Source: an uncultured Clostridia bacterium
Lineage (GTDB): Bacteria > Bacillota > Clostridia > Christensenellales > CAG-138
Length of the DNA: 35,918 nucleotides
Reading direction: 5' to 3'
NCBI GenBank assembly: GCA_944336475.1
Contig: CALVLD010000019.1
Location: forward strand, 1 to 35,918
Program-made: the position numbers and the translations under genes
The notes under the pieces: model-generated
Database searches by the model: none
Told to the model about the DNA's origin: nothing
Seen by the model: the letters and a program-made list of their open reading frames with translations, nothing else
Part shown: piece after piece, positions 17,222-26,088 of the stretch
Layout of the letters: each line of letters begins with the position of its first letter
Position numbering within the stretch: the stretch's first letter is position 1

Positions 17222-17760
17222 AAGCCCCCTATAGGGGGCTCCGCCCCCTAAGACCCCCGCAAGGGACTGCGCCCCTTGACCCGCAGGGTTCGTCGATGAG
17301 GGCGGCCCCTTAAGTGCTGATGCCGAATGATGTTTTTAATCCCGAATTTGCAGCGCAAATTCGGGATTAAGGTTTGAATACATATCTGTATTTTAATAGC
17401 GGGCCCGTACGCCCTGCCCATCCCTTTTTCAAGGGGTTTGGGGACGCTTTTTAGGAAAAAGCGTCCCCAACGTCCTCCCTCCGATAGGGGGCTCCGCCCC
17501 CTAAGACCCCCGCAAGGGACTGCGCCCCTTGACCCGCAGGGTTCGTCGATGGGGCCGCCATTTAAGGGGTAATGCCGAATGATGTTTTTAATCCCGAATT
17601 TGCAGCGCAAATTCGGGATTAAGGTTTGAATACATATCTGTGTTTTAATAGAAAGCCCGTATGCTTCACCCATCCCTTTTTCAAGGGGTTTGGGGACGCT
17701 TTTTAGGAAAAAGCGTCCCCAACGCTCCCCCCTATAGGGGGCGCCGCCCCCCTATCGCCT
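17222..17760. repeat. Repeat array A: two ~252-bp hairpin-rich units plus a partial unit
   Basis: Two nearly identical units (about 17225-17473 and 17474-17726) plus the start of a third ending at the oxidoreductase stop. Each unit holds, in order: an AGGGGGC/GCCCCCT hairpin; a C- and G-rich stretch; the palindrome AATCCCGAATTTGC-AGC-GCAAATTCGGGATT (17338-17368 and 17590-17620); and GGGGACGCTTTTT-AGG-AAAAAGCGTCCCC. The two palindromes are 252 bases apart. No gene is supported here. The array lies between converging genes, and the same unit recurs at 30552-31655. Confidence 0.9.
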
Positions 17761-17768
17761 TCTGGCAG

Positions 17769-18308
17769 TTACTTCCTCACGCTCTCGGCGCCCATGGTGA
17801 TGGCCTGCTCGTTGAGGGGAATAAGGTGCGCCTTACGTTCACCGAGCTTATACAGGAGCGCATCGAGCACGCTCTTGGTCTCGGCGGCGTGGGTAGCCTC
17901 GAGATAAGCGCCGAGCATCGCCATATTGGCGACTTTGGGGTTATTGAGCTTATCGGCTATCTCATTGCAGGGGACATAATAGACGTCGATATCGGTACGG
18001 GCGGCCTTCTTGTCGATGATGGAGCTGTTGATGAACAGCTTGCCGCCGGGAAGCACATTCTTCTCAAACTTATCGAGAGAGGGACGGTTCATGACGATAA
18101 CGCAGTCCGCCATATTGACGCAGGGGGAAGCCACGGGCTCATCGGATACCACGACGGAGCAGCTTGCCGTACCGCCGCGCATCTCGGGGCCGTAGGAGGG
18201 GAGCCAACTGACGTTTTTTCCCTCATACATACCTGCGTATGCGAGGAGCTGACCTATGAGCAGAACGCCCTGACCGCCGAAGCCGGCAAAAATATTCGTC
18301 CAAAGCAT
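17769..18308 (-). CDS. 2-oxoacid:ferredoxin oxidoreductase, gamma subunit
   Basis: A 179-residue subunit with the family's opening pattern [21 protein letters not shown] and the typical [19 protein letters not shown]. It ends the four-gene operon, three bases after the beta-subunit stop, with AAGGAGG eight bases before ATG 18308. The complex decarboxylates a 2-oxoacid to its acyl-CoA while reducing ferredoxin. Its 3' end directly abuts repeat array A, and no separate terminator is apparent other than the array's own hairpins. Confidence 0.92.
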   Translation of the reverse strand: MLWTNIFAGFGGQGVLLIGQLLAYAGMYEGKNVSWLPSYGPEMRGGTASCSVVVSDEPVASPCVNMADCVIVMNRPSLDKFEKNVLPGGKLFINSSIIDKKAARTDIDVYYVPCNEIADKLNNPKVANMAMLGAYLEATHAAETKSVLDALLYKLGERKAHLIPLNEQAITMGAESVRK

Positions 18309-18311
18309 AGC

Positions 18312-19046
18312 TTAAACCTCCTTTTTGACGCCAAGGGGATAATAGGGAATCATATCGGACTTGATCCAATCCATTGCCTCGGCCGGGCTCTTGCCCCAGT
18401 TGGTGGGGCAGGAGGAGAGAACCTCAACGAGGGAGAAGCCCTTACCGTCGAGCTGGCACTGGAACGCCTTTTTGATGGCGGCCTTGGCCTTGATTATGTT
18501 GGGCGTGGAGTCAACGGAGACACGCTCGACATAGGCGGCGCCCTCTATGGTGGCAATCATCTCGGCTACACGAAGGGGCTTGCCGCAGTGGTCGGCATCA
18601 CGGCCGTAGGGGGAGGTGGTGGTCTTTTGCCCGACGAGTGTGGTCGGAGCCATCTGACCGCCGGTCATGCCGTAGATAGCATTGTTGATGAATATGGTGG
18701 TGATCTTCTCTCCGCGGTGAGCGGCATGGACAATCTCTGCCGCGCCGATGGAGGCGAGGTCGCCGTCGCCCTGGTAGGTGAACACGACATTGTTGGGGTT
18801 AACACGCTTGCATCCGGTTGCAGCGGCAGGCGCGCGTCCGTGAGCGGCCTCAACACAGTCGATATTGAAGTACTTGTATCCGAACACGGCGCAGCCGACG
18901 GGCACGAAGCCTATAGTGCGATCCTGAATGTTCAGCTCCTCGATGACCTCGGCAACAAGGCGGTGGACTATGCCGTGACCGCAGCCGGGACAGTAGTGCA
19001 TCACGGTATCCGTGAGTACGGGAGTTTTCCTAAATACGACAGCCAT
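18312..19046 (-). CDS. 2-oxoacid:ferredoxin oxidoreductase, beta (thiamine diphosphate) subunit
   Basis: A 244-residue subunit carrying the thiamine diphosphate site. HYCPGCGHGIVHRLVAEVIE is the conserved N-terminal block. The cofactor motif is GDGDLASIGAAEIVHAAHRG followed by INNAIYGMTGGQMAPTT. I choose ATG 19046 (MAVVFRKTP) rather than 19052: GGGAGG is seven bases before the former but only one before the latter. The 19052 ATG overlaps the alpha-subunit stop as ATGA, so coupling is possible with either. Confidence 0.93.
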   Translation of the reverse strand: MAVVFRKTPVLTDTVMHYCPGCGHGIVHRLVAEVIEELNIQDRTIGFVPVGCAVFGYKYFNIDCVEAAHGRAPAAATGCKRVNPNNVVFTYQGDGDLASIGAAEIVHAAHRGEKITTIFINNAIYGMTGGQMAPTTLVGQKTTTSPYGRDADHCGKPLRVAEMIATIEGAAYVERVSVDSTPNIIKAKAAIKKAFQCQLDGKGFSLVEVLSSCPTNWGKSPAEAMDWIKSDMIPYYPLGVKKEV

Positions 19047-19048
19047 TT

Positions 19049-20119
19049 TCATGCCTCCCTCGTTTTCATAATGTATTCAAAGATCTCCTCGGCGGTCGGC
19101 ACATAGCTGCCGGGCCTGCCGTAGAAGTCAACCGGCTTGGCGCCGTTTATGACAAGGCGGACATCCTCGTGCATCTGGCCTGCGCTTATCTCAACGGTCA
19201 GCTCACGCTTGACACTGTCCTGCGCCATGACCTCTGCAAGCTCCTTCTCGGGGAAGGGCCACACGGTGATGGGACGGACGAGGCCGACCTTGACGCCCTG
19301 GGCTGCGCAGAGTTTGATGGCGGACTTGCATATACGGGCGACTGTGCCGTAGGCGCAGATGATGAGCTCTGCACCGTCGGTATTGTACTTTTCAACGAGA
19401 ACTTCCTTCTCCTTTATCTCCTTATAGCGAGCCTGGAGCCTGTCGTTCATCTCCTGAAGCTCATCGACCTCGATGTAGAGGGAGTTGACGACGGCACGGG
19501 GACGGTCGCTGCCGGGTGCCCAGCCGGTGGTCGCCCACGGTTTTGCGGGGAGCTCACGGCGCACGGGATTCTCGGGGAACTCGACCGGCTCCATCATCTG
19601 GCCGATTATGCCGTCTGCAAGGAGCATGACGGGCGTGCGGTAGATGTCGGCAAGGTCAAAGGCGCTCTGCATGAGGTCAACGGCCTCCTGCACGGATGCG
19701 GGGGCAAGAACTATGGGATGATAGTCGCCGTGACCGCCGCCGCGGGTCGCCTGGAAGTAGTCGCCCTGAGAGGGCTGTATGGAGCCCAGACCGGGGCCGC
19801 CGCGCACCATGTTGCAAACAACACAGGGCAGCTCCGCACCGGCGATGTAGCTCATCCCCTCCTGCTTGAGGGAGATGCCCGGGCTGGAGGAGCTCGTCAT
19901 AACTCGTGCGCCTGCGGCTGCTGCGCCGTAGACCATGTTGATGGCGGCGACTTCGCTCTCCGCCTGAAGGAAACATCCGCCGACCTTGGGCATGCGAGCG
20001 GACATATACTCCGGAATGTCATTCTGCGGAGTGATGGGATAGCCGAAGAAGAAGCGGCAGCCGGCCTGTATTGCGGCCTCTGCGATGGCTTCACAGCCCT
20101 TCATCAGTTTCTTAGCCAT
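19049..20119 (-). CDS. vorB: 2-oxoacid (3-methyl-2-oxobutanoate type):ferredoxin oxidoreductase, alpha subunit
   Basis: A 356-residue subunit close to those named VorB in Clostridia. It has FFFGYPITPQNDIPEYMSAR near residue 25, QAESEVAAINMVYGAAAAGA, TSSSSPGISLKQEGMSYIAG and RGGPGLGSIQPSQGDYFQAT, all typical of the pyrimidine-binding half; the C-terminal half ends with the shared domain II. The family acts on branched-chain 2-oxoacids or 2-oxoglutarate, and the exact substrate cannot be read from sequence. AAGGAGG is seven bases before ATG 20119. It is the second gene of the operon, after the ferredoxin subunit. Confidence 0.92.
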   Translation of the reverse strand: MAKKLMKGCEAIAEAAIQAGCRFFFGYPITPQNDIPEYMSARMPKVGGCFLQAESEVAAINMVYGAAAAGARVMTSSSSPGISLKQEGMSYIAGAELPCVVCNMVRGGPGLGSIQPSQGDYFQATRGGGHGDYHPIVLAPASVQEAVDLMQSAFDLADIYRTPVMLLADGIIGQMMEPVEFPENPVRRELPAKPWATTGWAPGSDRPRAVVNSLYIEVDELQEMNDRLQARYKEIKEKEVLVEKYNTDGAELIICAYGTVARICKSAIKLCAAQGVKVGLVRPITVWPFPEKELAEVMAQDSVKRELTVEISAGQMHEDVRLVINGAKPVDFYGRPGSYVPTAEEIFEYIMKTREA

Positions 20120-20131
20120 TGGTAATCCTCC

Positions 20132-20344
20132 TTACTCTTTTTCCACAGTGATGACCACGTCGGGGCAGGTGCGCGCACAGGAAGCGCAGCCGATGCACTG
20201 ACTCATATCGATCACTTCTGCGGGGTGATAGCCCTTGTCGTTGAGCTTTGTTTTGGAGATCGCAACAATCTTCTTCGGGCATGCACGCACGCACAGCCCG
20301 CAACCCTTGCAGCGGTTCTCATCAATGGTTACTTTTGATACCAT
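20132..20344 (-). CDS. 2-oxoacid:ferredoxin oxidoreductase, delta (2[4Fe-4S]) subunit
   Basis: A 70-residue ferredoxin-like subunit with two complete cluster motifs, CKGCGLCVRACPKK and CIGCASCARTCPDV. It would pass electrons from the thiamine diphosphate subunit to ferredoxin. It is the first gene of the operon, 12 bases before the alpha subunit start. AAGGAGG lies 12 bases before ATG 20344, a longer spacing than usual, but no nearer start fits. Confidence 0.93.
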   Translation of the reverse strand: MVSKVTIDENRCKGCGLCVRACPKKIVAISKTKLNDKGYHPAEVIDMSQCIGCASCARTCPDVVITVEKE

Positions 20345-20427
20345 AACAGCGATAGACCTCCTTGCTTGTTATGAGTCCGCCGCCGTGCAAATACACGGCC
20401 GCAGAAACACCCATTTATACAGTTAAG

Positions 20428-20433
20428 ATTATA
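20428..20433 (-). promoter_or_regulatory. Candidate -10 box for the oxidoreductase operon
   Basis: A perfect TATAAT on the minus strand, 83 bases before the ferredoxin subunit start. The hexamer 17 bases upstream is a poor -35 match, so the promoter may need an activator or use another signal. Confidence 0.4.
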
Positions 20434-20530
20434 CACCCATAAGCGAAAATGCGAAATGACCTGATAAAATATATTGCTGCAAAAGGGCGATATTCCCCTC
20501 TCATGAGCGTACCGCAGAAAAAAACAGACG

Positions 20531-20559
20531 TTGACGTTTTTCGGAAAAGTGTATATAAC
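20531..20559 (+). promoter_or_regulatory. Promoter of the broken dockerin gene
   Basis: TTGACG (20531-20536) and TATAAC (20554-20559) are 17 bases apart. It lies about 90 bases before the pseudogene start and appears intact, although the gene it serves is broken. Confidence 0.6.
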
Positions 20560-20650
20560 ATAGGAGCCCTGTACAATGGAATAGAGCGCTTCGACTCCGC
20601 AGCGGCGCATGCGGAAGCCTGCGCAAAAAACGGTTAGGAGGTTATCCAAA

Positions 20651-22401
20651 ATGAAGTTGAGAAGGCTTTTTCCGCCGCAGTCGCACTTATAACGGTGCTG
20701 ACGGCGCTTCCCCTTGCGACCCTTGGCAAGGGCGCAGAGACACTTGACGGCCCCACGATATACGGCGTCGTCTCGAACGACAGGGTCGGGGATCTGACCG
20801 GTCAGTGGATATCGTTCTCCGCAGATGCGCCTGCTGCGCTTACCGGCTACGGGCGTGCCCCGTATGATACCGGCTGCGCCGCGTACGCAAACGGCCTCGT
20901 GTAATCCTTCCGGTGCCATGACTTTGGCCATTACCATGCCAATATGTGTACCCCGAATGACTTCACGGGCTATGTGCAGCTCTGCGAATCCAACCACAAC
21001 CCCATGACATGGCATATGACTATGTTACAGGATACATATACGCCGCAACGGGCAGCGCCCTCATCAAGATAAAGTTCTCCCCCAACGGTGTGGAAAGCAT
21101 GACGCAGGTGGGCCTCTTTACAAGCGGGATACAGACCATTGTCTTTGACGAAACGGGCGCCGCCTATGGCATGGGTATAGGCCGGGACAACAATAAGCTC
21201 TACAGCATCAACATCGAAACTGCCGAGACGACCCTCATAGGCAAGTGCGACATCGAGCTGCCCGGCGGCAATGCCTCTGCGGCGCAGTCCTTTGCCTATG
21301 ACTACGATGCCCACAAGCTGTATTGGCTGTTTGTGTCCCTCGACAGGAGCGAGCTCTACGTCCTTGACCGTGAGACGGGCGCTATAATCGATGATTGCGG
21401 CGACTCCGTCGGCTGGATATTGGGAATGTTCATAGTCCCCTCCTTTGACCCTGTGGACCGTGAGGATGCCGTAACGGGCGTTACGCTCTCCGAGGCGGAC
21501 ACCACCGTGCGTGTGGGCTGTGAAGCCGATCTTATCTGCACGGTATTCCCCCCTCACTGCTGCGAATAAGAATGTCGCCTGGGCGTCCGATGATGAGACA
21601 GTTGCCGTAGTTGATGAAAACGGCGTAGTGACGGGCGTGGCCGAGGGCGTCGCCATCATCACCGTCACCACGGAGGACGGGGGCTTCACCGCAGCCTGTG
21701 TTGTGGAGGTACGCTCGGGCAACCTCGTAAAGGGCTATTCGTTTGAATCGCAGGCGGAGGCGGACGAGTGGACGCTTCTCGATGCCGACGGCAATGAGCT
21801 CAACCGGTTCTGGACGAACGATTTCGGTATGCGTGCATACGACGGCTCGGGGCTTATGACATCGGAGTCCTTCAGCAATGAGCTCGATCAGGTGCTCTAC
21901 CCCGATAACTGGTTGATAAGTCCCGAGTTTACAGTCAACGATGCGTTCGATGCGTCGTTCTACTATGCAGGACAGAGCATCGACTACTATGATGGGTACT
22001 TCGCCGTGTATGTCGCCACCGACGGCGGCGAGAACTGGGAGCAGATTGCAGACCTCTACTCCGCATATGCGTATCAGCCTGCCATAATCGACCTCTCCCA
22101 ATATGAGGGGCAGACCATACAGGTGGCGTTCCGCCACTATGATGTGTGCTACATATTCAGAATCAACATCGATCTGGTGCAATTCTGGGGCGACGCCGTT
22201 ATGGTGACGGATGAGCCCCTCATGGGCGACGTTGACGACAACGGCGTGGTGGACAGCACCGATGCATTGCTCATACTGAGATACTCCAAAGGCCGTGCCA
22301 CACTCACCGATGAGCAGCTTGCGGCTGCCGATACGGACGGCAACGGAGTAGCAAATGCGCAGGATTCCGTCACGATATTGCGCATGATGACGGTGGGCTG
22401 A
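20651..22401 (+). pseudogene. Broken secreted dockerin protein: propeller, Big_2, MAM/cleaved-adhesin-like, dockerin
   Basis: AGGAGG precedes an ATG at 20651 whose frame stops at once, while the next frame reads a normal signal peptide (KAFSAAVALITVLTALPL), implying a one-base loss near 20661. A TAA at 20902 interrupts the region equivalent to VYGF in the sister protein. A further shift near 21007 leads into AYDYVTGYIYAATG, and another in a run of six C near 21549 separates LICTVFPPH from NKNVAWASDDETVAVVDENG. After that the frame is intact: Big_2, a MAM or cleaved-adhesin-like domain (LYPDNWLISPEF, SASFYYAG-type core) and a dockerin (GDVDDNGVVDSTDALLILR, ADTDGNGVANAQDS), ending at 22401. Layout matches the gene at 13918, without its duplication. 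Multiple lesions argue for decay rather than one sequencing error. Confidence 0.85.
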
Positions 22402-22413
22402 ACGGTTCCGGAA

Positions 22414-22452
22414 CAGTATCGATCGTACGGCCCTGAGGGCCGTACGATACTG
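22414..22452. terminator. Hairpin between converging genes
   Basis: Right arm AGGGCCGTACGATACTG pairs fully with the left arm, which carries an extra ATCG (a tandem ATCGATCG). It lies 13 bases after the pseudogene stop and 26 bases before the 3' end of the DUF1294 gene, and may serve both. No strong T-run on either side. Confidence 0.55.
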
Positions 22453-22477
22453 TGTTTGGGAGCATAGGGGGCAGAGC

Positions 22478-22762
22478 CTATCTAAGCGCGACAATGTAGA
22501 ACAGTATGAAGGCAGTGTGGAGCAGGGTAAACAGGGGGAGACAGACCATAAATCGAGCATGGCGAGTCTTGTGACGAATGAGCTTCATCGTAAGGAACGT
22601 GCCGTAGCTGCCAAACAGAAGGCCCACCCACATGAGCGTGGCCTCGGGTATGCGACTGCGAGGACGGTTCACCGCTGCCCACTTGTCATAGAGGGTGAGC
22701 GTTATTCCCAACAGGTTCATAAAAACGAGCACACCTGTCAATATGCAGTCATAAGCCGTCAC
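22478..22762 (-). CDS. DUF1294 family membrane protein
   Basis: A 94-residue protein with the DUF1294 pattern: a first hydrophobic segment (ILTGVLVFMNLLGITLTLYD), then DKWAAVNRPRSRIPEATLMW, LFGSYGTFLTMKLIRHKTRH and a final membrane segment. The function is unknown. I choose a GTG start at 22762 because GGAGG lies six bases before it. ATGs at 22777 and 22804 are in the same frame, but the nearer one contains that GGAGG within its own first codons and has no good site of its own. It has no partner in an operon. Confidence 0.85.
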   Translation of the reverse strand: MTAYDCILTGVLVFMNLLGITLTLYDKWAAVNRPRSRIPEATLMWVGLLFGSYGTFLTMKLIRHKTRHARFMVCLPLFTLLHTAFILFYIVALR

Positions 22763-22861
22763 GGCGCACCTCCGCATTTCCTGTATTCGTAATTGTAGCC
22801 GCATTGCCCTGAAAAGTCAATGCGGCCACAGGGGAGAACACCGTCAGCGCCCAAACAAAGG

Positions 22862-23115
22862 ATCCCTTGTGCAAAGGGAGCCGTCAGCTCAACGGCCCTC
22901 AAGGCTCCCTTGTGTAAACGGAGCTGTCAGCGCAACGCCCCCAAGGCTCCCTTGTGCAAAGGCAGTCGTCAGCGCAACGTCCCGAAAGGCTCCCTTGTGC
23001 AAAGGCAGTCGTCAGCGCAACGTCCCGAAAGGCTCCCTTGTGCAAAGGCAGCTGTCAGCTCAACGGTCCTCAAGGCTCCCTTATGTAAATGGGAGCCGTC
23101 AAAGCGGAGCTTTGA
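22862..23115. repeat. 43-bp tandem satellite, six copies
   Basis: CTCCCTTGTG or a one-base variant recurs at 22862, 22905, 22947, 22990, 23033 and 23076, spacings of 42-43 bases. The unit reads CTCCCTTGTGCAAAGGCAGT, CGTCAGCGCAACGTCCCGAA and AGG; two central copies are identical. The whole unit is conserved with no unique spacers. It contains a CCCTTGTGCAAAGGG self-complementary core. No protein is supported. Confidence 0.9.
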
Positions 23116-23188
23116 CCGAGGGCTTGGAAAGAAACTACAGCAACATATTTTCTAAAGCGGAAACTACACACCGGAAAACCAAAGAAAA

Positions 23189-23228
23189 AGCGCCTTGCCA
23201 ATGTTCTAAGTTGCTTTTTTGAGGCGCT
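23189..23228 (-). terminator. Candidate terminator downstream of rplL
   Basis: On the minus strand AGCGCCT and AGGCGCT arms, around a 26-base loop, are followed directly by TTTTCTTT. It is the second hairpin after rplL and the one with a T-run. Confidence 0.5.
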
Positions 23229-23272
23229 CGAGCCGTTGGCAGACACCGCACGCAGGGGCGGTTTATGAAACG

Positions 23273-23305
23273 AACGCCCTGATCGTCATCAGGCGATCGG
23301 GCGTT
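23273..23305 (-). terminator. Hairpin after rplL
   Basis: AACGCCCGATCG pairs with CGATCAGGGCGTT with one bulged base and an eight-base loop, about 60 bases past the rplL stop. It is GC-rich; only a weak T-run follows (TCGTTTC). Confidence 0.5.
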
Positions 23306-23365
23306 GCTTTTTCATCTTGCGGGCTTTATCCGGCAGCCCGTTTTTGTTGCTTTTGCCGACCGAAA

Positions 23366-23737
23366 TTACTTGATCTCGATCTCGGCGCCGACGGCCTTGA
23401 AGGCCTCGGCCAGCTTATCGGCCTCCTCCTTGGAAACGCCCTCCTTGAGGGTGCTGGGTGCGCCGTCAACGAGATCCTTAGCCTCCTTGAGGCCGAGGCC
23501 GAGCTGCTCACGGGCAACCTTGATGACCTTGATCTTCTCTGCACCGAAGCTCTTGAGGACAACGTCAAACTCGGTCTTCTCCTCAACCTCCTCAGCGGCC
23601 GCAACGGGGCCGGCTACTGCAACGGCGGTCGCAGCGGCGGATACGCCAAACTCCTCCTCCAGAGCCTTAACAAGCTCGGAGAGCTCAAGAACGGTCATGG
23701 CCTTGACGTCGGCAATAAACTGCTCCTTGTTAAACAT
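23366..23737 (-). CDS. rplL: Ribosomal protein L7/L12
   Basis: A 123-residue protein of normal length. The N-terminal dimerisation helix region is [17 protein letters not shown], followed by an Ala/Val-rich hinge ([16 protein letters not shown]) and the C-terminal factor-binding domain [20 protein letters not shown] and [20 protein letters not shown]. It forms the ribosomal stalk on L10 and recruits translation factors. AGGAGG is eight bases before ATG 23737. It follows rplJ by about 100 bases. rpoB, its usual next neighbour, is not here; hairpins and a satellite follow instead. Confidence 0.98.
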   Translation of the reverse strand: MFNKEQFIADVKAMTVLELSELVKALEEEFGVSAAATAVAVAGPVAAAEEVEEKTEFDVVLKSFGAEKIKVIKVAREQLGLGLKEAKDLVDGAPSTLKEGVSKEEADKLAEAFKAVGAEIEIK

Positions 23738-23837
23738 GATTGAATCCTCCTGTAAAAATTAATGTTTTTCGGCTCAACGTCTGCCCCGAGCCGTGGGGAG
23801 CGAGAGTCGGGCTCGTTTTTGCCCTAACTCATGCCGA

Positions 23838-24365
23838 TCACTCGGCGGATTCTGCGGGGGCTTCTGCGCCGCCGCGGGCCTTTGCGATCTGATCCAGAAC
23901 AATTGCCAGACCGCTGATGGGGGAAAGCATACTGCCGAGCATGCGAGCGATGAGAACCTCTCTCGGGGGCAGCTCTGCGAGAGCATCTATGCCCGCCGCA
24001 TTGGTGACCTTACCGTTTACGACACCACCCTTGATGGTACACTTCTTCATCTTCTTGACAGCATCTTTAAGGATCTTTGCGGGAGCTACGGCGTCGTCAT
24101 AGCCGAATGCGAATGCGGACGGGCCCTTGAGCATCTCATGGATGGACTCGTCAAGGCACTGCTTGCGCACCGCACGCTCGACCATGGAGTTCTTGAGCAC
24201 AACGTACTCACAGCCAGCCTTACGCATCTCCGCACGGAGCGCCGTCACCTCTGCTACGGTGAGGCCGCGATAGTCGAATATAACGACCGACTGAGCCCTT
24301 GCGAACTTGTCGGCCAGGGTATCGACCAGCTCCGCCTTCTGCCGGATAATCCGAGCGTTTGCCAT
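23838..24365 (-). CDS. rplJ: Ribosomal protein L10
   Basis: A 175-residue protein. It opens ANARIIRQKAELVDTLADKF, with the RNA-binding SVVIFDYRGLTVAEVTALR, NSMVERAVRK and PREVLIARMLGSMLSPISG, and an acidic Ala-rich tail where L7/L12 binds. The start at 24365 follows AGGAGG by eight bases; the frame is open upstream through the leader, but that part is not protein. Expression is probably fed back by L10 binding to the leader at 24376-24545. Confidence 0.98.
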   Translation of the reverse strand: MANARIIRQKAELVDTLADKFARAQSVVIFDYRGLTVAEVTALRAEMRKAGCEYVVLKNSMVERAVRKQCLDESIHEMLKGPSAFAFGYDDAVAPAKILKDAVKKMKKCTIKGGVVNGKVTNAAGIDALAELPPREVLIARMLGSMLSPISGLAIVLDQIAKARGGAEAPAESAE

Positions 24366-24375
24366 TTGGACTTCC

Positions 24376-24545
24376 TCCTGTTTACAGATTTGCAACAAAA
24401 TATCCCCATGCCGCACGCAGGGGATGAACACTCTAAGAATCGCCCAAGGCAAACCAAAAAGCGCACCCATGGGACTTACAGCGTCACCTCGGCAGGGAAT
24501 TAAGTCTTGCGACACCTGCTGTCTACGGCGGATATTTAACTGCGC
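24376..24545 (-). ncRNA. L10 leader (autoregulatory 5' UTR of rplJ)
   Basis: The minus-strand RNA contains the conserved L10-leader core CCGTAGACAGCAGGTG, then AAGACTTAATTCCCTGCCGA and GGTGACGCTGTAAGTC, in which CAGCAGG/CCTGC and the flanking segments pair. This matches the Firmicutes rplJ leader pattern from memory. L10, probably with L7/L12, would bind here to limit expression of rplJL. The 3' boundary is approximate. Confidence 0.85.
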
Positions 24546-24550
24546 CGATC

Positions 24551-24579
24551 ATGGTACCATCGGCAGGGACTTGTGTCAA
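24551..24579 (-). promoter_or_regulatory. Promoter of rplJ-rplL
   Basis: On the minus strand TTGACA (24574-24579) and TACCAT (24551-24556), spaced 17 bases, directly before the L10 leader core. The consensus -35 suits a strongly expressed ribosomal operon. Confidence 0.65.
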
Positions 24580-24613
24580 GCCCGAATTTCGCCTGGTTTG
24601 CAATATATTTTGG

Positions 24614-25321
24614 TTACTGCATATTTATTATTTCGCTATAGAGCTGCTTCATTATCCGCTTCTCTATGCGCGATATGTAGCTTTGCGATATGCCGAGCAT
24701 ATCAGCGACCTGCTTCTGGGTATACTCATGCCCGTCGGCAAGCCCAAAGCGAAGCTCCACTATGCGCTTCTCCCTCTCGCCCAGGTGGGTCATGGCTATG
24801 CGCAGCAGCTCCCTGTCGGTTTCCTCCTCAATGTCTCGGCTCACTATATCGTTATCGGTGCCGAGTATGTCGCAGAGCAGCAGCTCGTTGCCGTCCCAAT
24901 CCACATTGAGGGGCTCGTCAAGGGATATTTCGCTACGAATGCGGCTGAACTTCCGCAGATACATGAGTATCTCGTTCTCTATGCAGCGACTGGCGTATGT
25001 GGCAAGCTTTATGTTCTTTTCAGGGCGGAATGAGTTGACTGCCTTTATCAGCCCTATTGCGCCTATGGATATGAGATCCTCTATGCCGACACCGGTGTTT
25101 TCGAACTTGCGTGCTATGTATACCACCAGCCGCAGGTTGTGCTCTATGAGTTTTGTCTTGGCATCCTCACAGCCGCCGGCGAGCAGACGCAGACACTCCG
25201 CCTCCTCCTCAGGCGGCAGCGGAGGCGGCAGCGAGTCGCCCGCACCGAGATAGTACAGCCCCTGTCGGAAGGGCAGCTTAAGGGTCAGCTTATTCAGTAT
25301 TCGCCGTAATAATTTAAGCAT
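24614..25321 (-). CDS. sigE: Sporulation sigma factor SigE precursor
   Basis: A 235-residue sigma-70 family protein, near the usual SigE length. An N-terminal pro-sequence of about 25-30 residues ([20 protein letters not shown]) precedes region 2 ([60 protein letters not shown]) and region 4 with the helix-turn-helix [20 protein letters not shown]. SigE directs early mother-cell transcription after SpoIIGA removes the pro-sequence. The start at 25321 is chosen by homology and by AAGGTG a few bases upstream. It follows spoIIGA by 14 bases, the order seen in other spore-formers. Confidence 0.95.
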   Translation of the reverse strand: MLKLLRRILNKLTLKLPFRQGLYYLGAGDSLPPPLPPEEEAECLRLLAGGCEDAKTKLIEHNLRLVVYIARKFENTGVGIEDLISIGAIGLIKAVNSFRPEKNIKLATYASRCIENEILMYLRKFSRIRSEISLDEPLNVDWDGNELLLCDILGTDNDIVSRDIEEETDRELLRIAMTHLGEREKRIVELRFGLADGHEYTQKQVADMLGISQSYISRIEKRIMKQLYSEIINMQ

Positions 25322-25335
25322 GGCACACCTTTGCA

Positions 25336-26088
25336 TCATAGATTTGCGACATTGCCGCACTCCGCAGGCAGTATGGCCTCTACCGTCATGCGGCGTGGGG
25401 CAACGGCTATTATCACATCCCGAGGCACCCCGTCCACCGTCGCCCTATCGGGCTTAAAGCTCATAAGCACTGCGCCGCCTGCCGCCGTTGTGCAGGGTAT
25501 GGGCAGCTTTGCATATGTCTTGAGCACGGGGCAGTGTACCACTGCAACGGGCCTGCCCGTGACGGGCTCATGCAGGCGGTTGCCGGAGTCTATCATTGCG
25601 TCAAATTCACGTATGATGCCCCTGTGCTCCACCCTGAGCCGGGCATGCGCTTCCACACGCCTTGCAAGCAGGGTGCGGACTATCCTGGGCAGGAAGGTTG
25701 CCGCAACGCTGCCGATAAGCACCGCCCTCAAGGGCAGATCAGACAGGAGCAGCCCACCGGATATGCCGCCCCCGGACATAAGCGCTATCACAAGCACTGC
25801 GCCTCCCGTGAAGCATGCCGCCGAAAACACAGCAGCCACTGCCACCGCATATCCCCTAAGGGATCTTACGGGCATCTCCAGCGCCATAAAAGCGACTATA
25901 AACGGCTTTGTCCACCACGATGCGAGTATGGGCAGGGGGCTTGCGGCCAGCGCAGCATAGACGGCGCCGACAAGGGCGATCGTAAACTGTCTGCACAGCG
26001 GGGGGCGTACCGACAGCAGCGCTGCGCCAAGCCGCAGGATAAGGAGGTTCATAAGGAGGTTGTCGAGTATGAAGAGTTCGATATACAT
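25336..26088 (-). CDS. spoIIGA: Sigma-E processing peptidase SpoIIGA
   Basis: A 250-residue membrane aspartic protease, somewhat shorter than the ~300 of Bacillus. The N-terminal half is a bundle of about five hydrophobic segments starting at [18 protein letters not shown]. The C-terminal half is a retropepsin-like domain with the catalytic DSG in [20 protein letters not shown]. It cleaves pro-SigE in response to the SpoIIR signal from the forespore. AGGAGG lies five bases before ATG 26088. Adjacency to sigE confirms the assignment. No convincing Spo0A box was found upstream. Confidence 0.93.
   Translation of the reverse strand: MYIELFILDNLLMNLLILRLGAALLSVRPPLCRQFTIALVGAVYAALAASPLPILASWWTKPFIVAFMALEMPVRSLRGYAVAVAAVFSAACFTGGAVLVIALMSGGGISGGLLLSDLPLRAVLIGSVAATFLPRIVRTLLARRVEAHARLRVEHRGIIREFDAMIDSGNRLHEPVTGRPVAVVHCPVLKTYAKLPIPCTTAAGGAVLMSFKPDRATVDGVPRDVIIAVAPRRMTVEAILPAECGNVANL

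Noticed and set aside
17248-17673. Proteins encoded by the repeat units (also frames in 30457-31769)
   Set aside because: The frames arise from repeated non-coding DNA, share the same translated repeats and have no ribosome-binding sites; changes follow base pairing, not codons.
17661-19106. Plus-strand open frame of 481 codons
   Set aside because: Antisense to the oxidoreductase gamma and beta genes.
20329-21015. Minus-strand open frame of 228 codons
   Set aside because: It crosses the divergent promoters and is antisense to the broken dockerin gene; no family resemblance.
22862-23115. CRISPR array
   Set aside because: The entire 43-base unit is conserved and there are no unique spacers; no cas gene is present.
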